Part shown: piece after piece, positions 1 through 8,522 of the stretch
Layout of the letters: each line of letters begins with the position of its first letter
How positions within the stretch are numbered: the stretch's first letter is position 1
Source of the DNA: Echria macrotheca
Taxonomy: Eukaryota > Ascomycota > Sordariomycetes > Sordariales > Schizotheciaceae
DNA: 64,000 nt
NCBI GenBank assembly: GCA_030411725.1
Contig: MU839827.1
Location: 1,426,001 to 1,490,000, forward strand
Direction: 5' to 3'
Notes under the pieces: model-generated
What the model saw: only the letters and a program-made list of their open reading frames with translations
Database searches by the model: none
What the model was told of the DNA's origin: nothing
Program-made: the position numbers and the translations under genes

Positions 1-99
1 CATCACACACACAGCAACAAACAAACCTTCCACTACCTTACCGCTCTAACCAAACCAACCAGGGACTCCCTTACCTACAACAGAGACCCCTCCCAAAAA

Positions 100-549
100 A
101 TGGCAGAACCAACACCCCAAACCAAAGACCGCATAACCTGCCACGTCCTCGACACCCGCCTCGGCAAGCCAGCAAAAGGCATGCGCGTCAAGCTCGAGCT
201 CTCCCCGCCGGCCAACACGCAGCCGCACCACGGCGCGACCCCCGCCGCGCGCGTCTTCGAGAGCCACACGGACGACGACGGCCGCATCAAGGTCTGGCTG
301 CCGTACTCGTCTGCGACCTCGTCGGGCGAGGTGCCCGTGTACACGCTCGACGACGTGCTCGGCGCCGTGGACGAGTCGAACGACCGTTCCCGGTGGACGC
401 TGCGGTTCGACACGCTGGGGTATTTTGGTGGTGAAGACCAAACTTTTTTTCCAGAGGTGACGGTCGTGTTTACCGTCAAGAGGGGGGAGCATTACCACGT
501 CCCTGTGCTGCTTTCGCCTTATAGCTATACTACCTACCGGGGGAGCTAA
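100..549 (+). CDS. 5-hydroxyisourate hydrolase (transthyretin-like)
   Basis: An intact, intronless frame of 149 aa. It matches the transthyretin-related family that hydrolyses 5-hydroxyisourate to OHCU, the step after urate oxidase in purine degradation. The family's catalytic elements are visible: an N-terminal CHVLD motif with His15, an arginine in the GRIKVWLP stretch, a late HYHVPVLLSPYSYTTY segment, and the diagnostic C-terminal YRGS, which replaces the thyroxine-binding ends of true transthyretin. The length suits a single TTR domain. It ends in RGS, so there is no canonical C-terminal peroxisomal SKL signal. The start was chosen because it is the first ATG after a CA-rich leader and places His15 at the usual distance from the N-terminus. 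Only 99 nt of upstream sequence lie in the window, so the promoter is incomplete. The alternative reading, a non-enzymatic transthyretin-like protein, is unlikely given the YRGS end. Confidence 0.93.
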   Translation: MAEPTPQTKDRITCHVLDTRLGKPAKGMRVKLELSPPANTQPHHGATPAARVFESHTDDDGRIKVWLPYSSATSSGEVPVYTLDDVLGAVDESNDRSRWTLRFDTLGYFGGEDQTFFPEVTVVFTVKRGEHYHVPVLLSPYSYTTYRGS

Positions 550-1046
550 AAAGCGGGCGGGATATATGTACCGTCGTCGATGGAGCACAAAAAAAAAAAG
601 TGGTGTGGGGGAATTTTGGGAGTCATGGGAGTGTGTGTTGTGTGTTCAGCGGGCGAACTTGTTGTGTGTGCGGTATACCAATCTGTTGCTGGAGGAATGG
701 AGCTTTTCGGGGGGTGCCGCAGCGAGGCGAAGGAGGAAAAACACAAAATCGCTGAATATCGTGGGTCGGGCAGACTAGGGACGCGGAATACGACAATCGC
801 AAGTGTTGGTATCTCAGCAAATCGGACAGGAGAAGACCTCGTCTTTATGGGTTGGTCATCCCGCTGACCTGACGCAACGGTGTAGCAAGGTTCGGACGAT
901 CTAGAGCTCTCAGTATTCTTCATGATAGCCGAATAATTAGTCAACCAAAGCAATCTCGGCTTGCGAAGCAACTTTTATGTCCATCCAATTCCTCGCTCGC
1001 GGCGAGCCGACAGTTTCTGGGGCGGAACCACTCCCCTGCTAAACCA

Positions 1047-1062
1047 CCCCCCCCCCCCCCCC
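1047..1062. repeat. Homopolymer run of C
   Basis: Sixteen consecutive C on the + strand. Runs of this length are prone to sequencing and replication slippage. Confidence 0.95.
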
Positions 1063-1388
1063 TTCCCGATTCCCTAGATAAATATACGTATGTACGACCT
1101 AGCCGACTGGCTGTTCGTGTTGGCCGGAGACAAAGGAAATTCGTCTGCGTCGTCGAGTCGTTGTGTACATGTGCCCATTCCTTTCCCCGCCGACCGAAAA
1201 GATATAAGAGAGAGAGACTCGCCCGCCCCTGGCGGTGTGTATCCGTTTTTTCCCATGACGTTGTAAATGCAAAAAAATCCCAAGCCGGAAGCCGCCAAAA
1301 CCCTATAAACTCCACGCGCTGCTAAACCCAATATCATGGCCCCCACCTATTAAAGATGTAATCCGAAAACTCATTGAACCCGGAGGCC

Positions 1389-1413
1389 AAAAAAAAAAAA
1401 AAAAAAAAAAAAA
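1389..1413. repeat. Homopolymer run of 25 A abutting a stop codon
   Basis: Twenty-five A on the + strand, read as T25 on the minus strand immediately after the TGA stop (1414-1416) of the minus-strand gene. Confidence 0.95.
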
Positions 1414-2115
1414 TCACCGATGTGCCAGCCTCCGCAGAAAACTCCGCCGCCCCTTGACGTTCGACCGCGACGGACGCGTGGGCGAGTTCCCCGCGCTCGA
1501 CCCGCCCTCCTCGGACGACATGACGACGCTGTCGCCGCCGTCGTGCGACGACCGCGACTCGGGCGGCGGCTTGGCGAGGTGGTCCGCGCTGCGCAGCGAG
1601 GCGAGGGCCAGCGTGCCGAGCGTGGCGAACTGCTTGTCGTTGTTGCTGTTGGAGCTGCCGCTGCTGCCCGTCATGGACGCCGGCGAGGCGCAGAAGTCGT
1701 GGTCGGAGACTAGGGGTTCGCCTAGCCTCAGGGCGGCGGGCGAGGGCTTTCGGTCGACCATGAAGGAGGCCCGGTGGCGGGCTAGGGCTCGGCCGACGGA
1801 TACGTCGTCTTCGGTGAGGACGGCGTCTGGGGAGAGGTTGGCGTCTGGGTGGGGGAGGGTCGTGTTGCGGACTGGGTGATTACGTTAGAGTTAGAGAGAT
1901 GATGTACCTACTAGGTAGGAGGGGATTGGAAGGAAGCAAATGCTGGCTAACTTACGTCCGCAAAAGGACTCGGGGAAGCCGGTGTTGCGGCCCCGGAGAG
2001 AACTCCGGCTGGGACTTTGCGGGGCGGCGTTGTTCATGATGTCCTCGTGTGACCAGCTGAGCTGGGTGGTGCTGTTGCGGTTTGTGTTCTTGCGAAATGG
2101 CCTTGGTCTAGGCAT
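1414..2115 (-). CDS. Small hypothetical protein, two exons
   Basis: Predicted exons are 2115-1956 and 1871-1414, giving 205 aa. Splicing is supported by a GTAAGT donor, a CTAAC branch site and a CAG acceptor in an 84-nt intron, and the frame is kept across the junction (C + TC). The start is MPRPRPFRK, just after a pyrimidine-rich leader. The protein is polar, Ser/Pro/Arg rich and low in complexity, with basic ends (N-terminal RPRPFRK, C-terminal KGRRSFLRRLAHR) and a central MVDRKPSPAALRLGEP stretch. There is no signal peptide, membrane segment or catalytic motif. I do not recognise the family. The ordered gene structure and the lack of stops across both exons argue for a real gene, probably an intrinsically disordered fungal protein. 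Sense transcription would meet a T25 run directly after the stop codon. Confidence 0.6.
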
Positions 2116-4073
2116 GATTAGAAAATTTGGTTTGCGAAACAGAAAAAAAGAAGTTGAAGAAAGTCGAGTCAGGCAAATGTCTTTAAAAGCACACAGGAAA
2201 CGGCCAGACGTCAAGCCTCGGCAAGGCGGGTCCGAACGGGCAGACGTGCGGTGATGTGAAGCGTCCGCGGGTTGCTTGGCAGTTGAAACAATGACGATCA
2301 CCCGACGGAATTCAGATGGTTTAAGTTTCCAGGTGGGGGTAGAAATGGAGACATGATTGTGGTATATGGGTAAAAAGACAGCAGCAATCTGTCGACATAT
2401 GGGGACCCTGCCGTGGCCTGACTGACCCTCAAGGTTCCCGTGCATATTCCAATTCTGTCGGAGCAGTCGTGCAACTTGCAACCGTCTGTCCAAACCAGAT
2501 TTACCCGGCAAACAAAATGTCTCAACACGACCCCGGCATGGGCCAGTTCCTCGGTCGCCCATGCGGGAACTCGCTCAACGGTTTCGCCGTGTCGCGAACC
2601 CATGAGCCAATGGAGAATGAGAGGCCTCAGTTGCTCACCTCAATGCGCTGCGTGGGGCCTCCCCACAAATAGGCTTGGAGCTCTGGAGACGGGCGTCAGA
2701 GGCCTGTCAACTGGCAACCACTCAGGCGCGCGGCAGACTCGAGAAGCGCCGATGTCGTCAGCCGAGATGAACAACTGGCTGCCGAAGCCGACAATGGCTG
2801 GAAACAACCGGCTCGAGAGATCCAAAAAGGGCGCGGTTGATGATGAGGCAGGGTGTAGAGAAGCACCTGTTGTTGAGAAGTGGGAGGCGGTAAGCTGCAA
2901 AGTCGGCAGTACATGGGGGACCATGGCCGCTATAAAGACCAAATCCAGGAACAGCCGGCAAAGCAGGCTCTGATTCCAAGAGAGATCGACGTTGCGTGTG
3001 AGTTGCGGCCGGCGCGGGCGGATTTGACTCGGAAGAGGGGCCCTGATTCCTTGCAAACCGCAGACCGCACCGGCGATTGGTCGCCGAGAGGGCCATGCAG
3101 CAAACAGGTGCATCACGCAACGGCACGCTGACGACGTCGGCCAGTCACCGCCCACCTTGCGCTCGCGGCTGTAGACGTTCCCGGGCCAAACCGGTGTCTG
3201 CCCTTCGAGCTCGTGGCCCGTGGCGGGGTGGTTTGCGTGGAAGGTGAAAAGGTGGCTCAGTGCCAAGCCATCGTGACCAGGCTCCCGGGTTGCAACGCGC
3301 AACGGGGCAAATGGTGGTCTGGAGATTCCAAAGCCAAGAAGTGGTAAGCAGGAACAGCTAGGAAGCAATTGAATCGAAAATATCGCATGGGCTGCTCATC
3401 AGAGACAGCCGCTGCACCGGGCTTGATTTGACATGGTTTCGGCTCTGCGATGCAGTGAGGGGAAGCGGATCGGCACTGAGAAAGTACTTCTCCGCTGATT
3501 TTTGAAGTGTTAGCGGACCACTGGCGATGGCTTCACGTCCTGCATGTCTCAGGACAGCGTCACCGGGTGTTGATGCTCTCGGAGGCGGTCACTCGACTCC
3601 GACAAAGCAGACAACCATCGGGTTCGTCCCGTGGACAGTCGGGCGGGGTCGGCGCTGGCAAGATGAAGTTTTGGACGTGTGGGAGACTTGTGATGAGCGA
3701 CGACTCGGCAAGTTCCGATGCCAAGACTTCAGGGGCAGAATCAACACTGGACAAGACGTCTAGTCAACAAACTGCTCCAACTCTGATAAGTTCATCCTGA
3801 ATCTGGTTTGCTGAACACAACTGCGCTGCAATTTTTAGAGTTGTGCTATGAGTAAGATGGGACAAACAGTCTGGAATCACGGCGGATGTGTTCCTTACAG
3901 CCATCCCGCTCCCCCCTCCGAGACTACCATGAGAATAGGTAGTTTCGGATCTACATCATCGTAGTCGAGGATGAACTATGAAACTAGACAGCTGCTCGTA
4001 GATAGCGCAGTCTAGTCGTCTAGAGTCTGGCGGCCCTGGTTCATTTCAAAGATACCAGTTGATATGGACGTCG
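2116..4073. other. Intergenic stretch, no gene supported
   Basis: About 2 kb upstream of the small minus-strand gene. Several frames are open by chance, the longest of them on the minus strand at 2640-3368, but none has domain features, a plausible leader or splice continuity. The left part probably serves as the promoter of the 1414-2115 gene. Confidence 0.55.
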
Positions 4074-4078
4074 CGAGA

Positions 4079-4085
4079 TATAAAA
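4079..4085 (+). promoter_or_regulatory. TATA-like box upstream of the proline-rich microprotein
   Basis: TATAAAA lies 138 bp before the ATG at 4217 and is followed by a CA-rich, G-poor leader, typical of fungal core promoters and 5' UTRs. Confidence 0.5.
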
Positions 4086-4216
4086 TAGACACTCATGTCC
4101 AGATACCAATGCCCTCTTTCCAGCCCGTAGAACAACTCTCAGACCCAAACCACCAAGGGACCTGACATCAACACCTCGAAAGACCGCACACCCACACAAC
4201 CAAACAAGAAGCAAAC

Positions 4217-4438
4217 ATGGACACCGACCCCGATACTCCCCCGCCGACACCTCCGCCGTCGCGCTCTCCGTCCCCGATCCCTCCCCCCACACCGCCTTCG
4301 ACGCCCAAGCCCAAACCTCCTCCCAAAGACTCTGATGTTTCGCTCCGCGGCGACTACCAGAAGCAAAACAGTGGTGACGATGGCGACTGTGAGAGGGGTG
4401 GTTGTTATTGGTGTTTAGGACGGTGGGACGGACTGTGA
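4217..4438 (+). CDS. Proline-rich microprotein with C-terminal Cys/Trp cluster (candidate)
   Basis: An open frame of 73 aa. Residues 1-40 are almost entirely Pro/Ser/Thr/Lys, with PPP-T and SPSP repeats. A short acidic/polar linker follows, and the protein ends in a compact CERGGCYWCLGRWDGL tail. The promoter context supports it: a TATA-like box at 4079 and a CA-rich leader. The codons used for proline look selected rather than random. There is no signal peptide. A proline-rich arm with a C-terminal cysteine cluster recalls small fungal membrane-tethered or palmitoylated proteins, but I do not recognise a family and assign no function. A continuation through an unseen intron is possible. It could also be a chance frame in a real non-coding transcript. 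Confidence 0.42.
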   Translation: MDTDPDTPPPTPPPSRSPSPIPPPTPPSTPKPKPPPKDSDVSLRGDYQKQNSGDDGDCERGGCYWCLGRWDGL

Positions 4439-5842
4439 TTTTCTGTGGAGATGATCGTACAACGAATGGTGTGTCTATCTACCATCCTCCTCCTTCACTT
4501 TTGGGTTAGAAAAGGTTAGGAACTTACCATTGTATTTAGTTCACTTGCCTGGGTACCAAGATGGATTGAATAAGGGGGGTTTAATGGGTTGTCCTTTGGG
4601 AGGTTTACTTTCCTGCTTCGGAATGCAGGACAAGGGGCAAGAGTTACGGGAATGGTTCTTGTTGGTCGGTGTGAGGAAATCTACCTACCTTACCTATGTA
4701 CGGCGGATGTATGTTTAGCAGGTATGGAGGAGCCGGGAGAGGGTAAGGTAGTGTGCTGCTGTCGGAGAGCAACATGGAGATAGGTGGACGATACCGTTAG
4801 CGGATAGGTCTCGAAAGCGAGAACCAGACAGTTTTTTTTTCTGAAACGGAGATCAACCGTGGAGATCTCTGTAAAGTATTTTGGGGGAAGTGATGTGCAC
4901 AAACCAGAACTCTGGGTGAGTTTTATGGGGAAGCAAGTGGGTAGAAGGGATTTACCGCCTTGGATACCTTTGCTGTCTATCGTGGTCCCCTAAGAGTTGG
5001 TCTTGTCTACTCGTATACACATGCCCTGAATCTTTCCTGCTTGACAGCTTTCTCGCGGGGTTGAAGTGACCGGATCAGCGTGTGCATTGATAGTATTCGG
5101 GTCTGCTCTCCCTCAGAGCGGCAAACATTGCGACTGCGGCCTAATCAATGAGATTTCCTAACATCCGTCGTCTGTGGATACCGTGCAGCCCTGACTGTGT
5201 CGATTATGCACAGAGGGCGAATATCAATGCGGTACGTCCGATTTCTATGGTGATGGCGACTGTAATAGTTGGTTTTGCTTAATGGGCGAGAAAATGGAAT
5301 AAAGAGTGTGAAGAAGTGCAGGTAAGGATGCTTGTTTTGTGGAAGAGATGGCCCTGTGGCCGTGGCAAAATACAGGTGCTGTGGTCTGTGTGTGCCTTCC
5401 ATCTTGCTGGGGGTGCTCCTTCCTGGCCCAACAAGTGCGAGAACAGAGGAGACACCTAGAGGAGGTGGAGTCGAAGTGGTTCGATGGAGAGAGGATCAGT
5501 TCACATTTCTGAGAAGGCTTTGTGCGTTTTGGGTAGTGTTAAATCCATTTAATCTTTAAGCGCATCGAGTCCACGAGTTTCCGACACCCATTCCTCATAT
5601 CGATACTGTTCTGTCCCCGAGTCTATCGTTCCTTCGGTGTTTGCCCTTCCCTTTGAAGCTGGACTCAGAATTAGCTGGTAATAAAGCACTCACTTCGCTG
5701 ATTCTGAGAAATACATTGTCCCCGTCATTACTAAGAGCCAGCTGCTTCCACGAAGGCGTTTCTTTCTGAGTCTAAGAGTGCATATGATCAAAAAGGGGAT
5801 CGCGGTCTCTCACAGAGAGAGTGTGGATAGGGACAAAAAAGC
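4439..5842. other. Intergenic stretch, no gene supported
   Basis: About 1.4 kb between the microprotein candidate and the tRNA. It is lower in GC than the genes and contains TACCTACC-type simple sequence near 4680-4700. I see no coding frame with family features. Confidence 0.6.
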
Positions 5843-5955
5843 GACCAAACTGGGACTCGAACCCAGAACCTTTACCAGCTGTCGTAGACCAGGTCCACCT
5901 GAAGGCGGCAGGTCGTGAACCGGAAAGTAACGCGCTACCATTGCGCCATTCGGCC
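5843..5955 (-). tRNA. tRNA-Arg(CCG): tRNA-Arg (anticodon CCG) with 42-nt intron
   Basis: The minus strand folds as a tRNA. The acceptor stem is GGCCGAA with TTTGGTC, the D arm is GCGC-AATGGTA-GCGC, the anticodon stem is TTACT with GGTAA, and the T arm is CTGGG-TTCGAGT-CCCAG. The anticodon CCG is at 5923-5921 on the minus strand and reads the CGG Arg codon. The intron occupies 5919-5878, one base 3' of the anticodon, the normal position for eukaryotic tRNA introns. The mature length is 71 nt before CCA addition. The A box (in the D arm) and B box (GGTTCGAGTCC) act as the internal Pol III promoter. The discriminator base is G, and a run of T (read from 5840-5835) directly downstream is a Pol III terminator. 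Confidence 0.93.
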
Positions 5956-7233
5956 TCCAATTGTTGAACGTTCAAGCCCTACACCGGCGTCATAACGCCG
6001 TTGGCGGAGCGAGCACAGCCGAAAATCCGGGAAGGAATTTCCTCACTCTTCCGTACCCTCCGAATATTGACGATCCGTTGTGACCGAGAAAGTTGCATGT
6101 GCATATTGTAGAAACTCTTAGGAGTGTCTATATAAGACGAAATGGCAAATCTAAACCCTTCGTGGCTTTTCGTGTTCATAAGTTTTAGGTTCTTCGATCG
6201 ACGTTCATTAGAATCATTACACACCCAAGAAAGTGCACATTGAAGCCCTGACGTGCGAACCTCGGGATTCTAACCACTTCCCCTTTGTCGCCTGTGACCA
6301 AACAACATGCCGGCAACGCCAATAAGATAATGCGGGGAGGCTTATGATCTTCTCGAAAGCGACATAGTCTTGGCGGAGTATCCTAACCCTTGCCAGTGTT
6401 TGCTGCCGCGAAAGCCACCATGCTGTGACAGGCCTGCAGCACCTGCAAGCAAACCGACCGCGCAAAGCCATCTGCTGACCTTGCAGACACTGATCGCCGC
6501 GATGCCGGGCCTTTACGTAACGAAGGAATGTTGACCTGTCGGCAACGCTCACACACAGTCGGACTGAATCGCGGAAGTGACAACTGTCTTGACAACTCCA
6601 TTTCACCAAGTGACGCCAAGGGGGACCAACTGACGAGCCAAGGCCATCATCCTCTTTTCACGCAGCCCAATGTGTGGGTATCAGAATCCGTCATCCTCCT
6701 CTGCAAACTCCCCGCGTGAAACGGGGTCGCCTCTTCCTCCTCCTGACCGGTATGCTAGGTATATATAATGTCATTGCTCCATCTCCGACCGTTCCATTCC
6801 GCCCAGAGTCAATTGCAAAAATTACAGCGAAAAACAACAAACACTGAACAGAATCCAGTCACTGCTGCCAGCCAACCAAGCTGGAAAACACAGCACCCAA
6901 AACGAGCGCCCTCGCAACCTCCGATTGGTCCCAGTCTCGTAAATCGGCCCTTAATGGTATGACGGTCGGTATTCGTCTTCTCGGGTATGAAACGAATTGG
7001 TGTTATGTACAGAGGTTGGATGCTAGGGGATAGGTGGGGAGGGGCGTAGCAGGGGTTTATCAGGTTGATGAGTTGCCCCCCTTTATAGAGACCGCACCGA
7101 GGGTTAGACGCTAGCAAACACCAAGTTTAGCCACGGCGTCCCATGAATCTCGTCATCTCAGACAAGCGGACGATGGGTTCGCGGGCATCAAGTGCCCGGC
7201 CCCGGGATCCAAAGAATTAAAAGTCGGCTTGCC
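5956..7233. other. Intergenic stretch with an orphan TATA-like promoter
   Basis: No coding gene is supported. A TATATATAA element at 6760-6768, followed by a CA-rich leader-like stretch to about 6950, looks like a plus-strand core promoter, but the only following frame is a low-complexity 64-codon one. The right end is the 3' flank of the minus-strand Gα gene. Confidence 0.5.
6760..6768 (+). promoter_or_regulatory. TATA-like box with no recognisable downstream gene
   Basis: TATATATAA is followed by roughly 150 bp of A/C-rich, leader-like sequence. No convincing coding sequence follows on the plus strand before the 3' end of the opposing Gα gene. Confidence 0.35.
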
Positions 7234-8522
7234 TTACAGGATAAGCTGCTTCAGATTTCGTTGGATAATCATATCTTGTACCGAGCTCATGGTGATCTTG
7301 AGCAGGTTGGTATCGGTCGCGTTGGTGAAGTGACCGTAGATCTCCTTCTCGGGGTTCCGGTTGAGCGCTCGGAACTTGTCCATAAAGTACTTGCTGGCCT
7401 GTTTCCAGTCATCCGGCGGCCCGTGGTAGTCTGTGAACCCGTGCGCCGTGATGGGGCTCTTGGTGATCTTCTCCTTGAAGAGATCCATCTTGTTGAGGAA
7501 GAGAATCAGAGCCGACTTGGTGAACCAGTGCGAGTTGGCAATCGACTCCCACAACATCAGGGCTTCGTTCATTTGGTTCTGCTGCAAGTCAGCCACGGCT
7601 CAGGACCCACAGGCGGCAAACATACCCCGTCCTTGTCCTCAACAAGGCACTGGTCGTAGCCTGAGATGGCCACCAAGAAGAGAAGGCAGTTAACGTTCTC
7701 GAAGCAGTGGATCCACTTTTTCCGCTCGGATCGCTGGCCGCCCACATCGAACATGCGATACGTGAGCTGACCAAGATCGAAAACCGTCTCGGTAATGCCG
7801 GTTGTTCGAAGCCTCGATCGCAGGAGATCCTGATCTGTGGGCACGTAGTTCTTGTCCCAGACCCGGTCCAGGTCCGCGCAGAAGCTTCATAGCCATGTCA
7901 GTACCCGACGGCCCGGCCGCAGGGTTCGGTACTTACTAGTCTAGGTTGTCATGCAACGCATATTCGTTGCCCTTCTCGATGGCTTGCTTGACGCCGCCGT
8001 CCATCCATAGCCTCTTGATTGGCTCCAGATAATCTATAGGGAGCGGCTCGTCTGCCCTCATTTCGTACTCGACCATGATGTGGGCCATGTTTTTCTGTAC
8101 ATGGGATTGGTTAGCCGATTCCATCCCGAGTAGCATGCCAAAGGGCGCGGAGGGTCTTGCCTCGTTTTCTACCATCTCAAACTTGATGTCCATCTCGTTC
8201 ATGGCGTCGAAGATGAGTTTGAACGACTGCACAATGTTGCCGAAAATGACTGGTTTCCATTCGAGCTTCTCGTTCTTGCTGAAGCCCTGTGCGTAGATCA
8301 ACTTCATCTGCTTCAACACTGTGGATTTTCCTGATTCGCCGGCCCCTAGCAATTCCGTCAGTTCCGCGGTCCAATGCCCGCTGCATTGGTGAGCGACATA
8401 CCGAGCAGTAGCAGCTTCACTTCTTTCGCCATGCGCTTCTCATCTGCGCGGATCACCTTGTCCAGCTCGCGCGACCGCGCAGCGCCCGCCGCATCCTCCT
8501 TATCGCGAGCCCCGAAACACAT
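7234..8522 (-). CDS. gna-2: Heterotrimeric G protein alpha subunit, fungal group II (GNA-2 type)
   Basis: Five exons: 8522-8402, 8345-8161, 8094-7937, 7884-7626 and 7578-7234. Together they encode 355 aa, the usual Gα length. All nucleotide-binding motifs are present: P-loop GAGESGKS (residues 41-48), the switch-I stretch RSRLRTTGI, DVGGQRSE, NKMD, and TNATDT as the guanine-specificity loop. The protein starts MCFGARDKED rather than MGxxxS, so it lacks the N-myristoylation glycine but has Cys2 for palmitoylation, and it ends NLKQLIL without a pertussis-toxin cysteine. Both features fit my recollection of group II alphas such as Neurospora GNA-2 and Magnaporthe MagC. The role is a membrane-associated GTPase switch downstream of GPCRs; the specific pathway is inference. 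One intron (8160-8095) has a GC donor and is open in frame. The last intron ends in a tandem CAGCAG acceptor, and the second AG gives the family sequence DG-NQMN. Group assignment is less certain than the Gα call. Confidence 0.93.

Larger units (their letters stand above)
550..1413. other. Intergenic stretch between two convergent genes, no gene seen
   Basis: This holds the 3' flank of the hydrolase and, on the other strand, the 3' flank of the small gene at 1414-2115. It contains a run of 16 C (1047-1062) and a run of 25 A (1389-1413). The short open frames here show no family features. Confidence 0.6.

Noticed and set aside
2640..3368. 242-codon minus-strand frame
   Set aside because: No recognisable motif, signal or splice continuity. 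Treated as chance.
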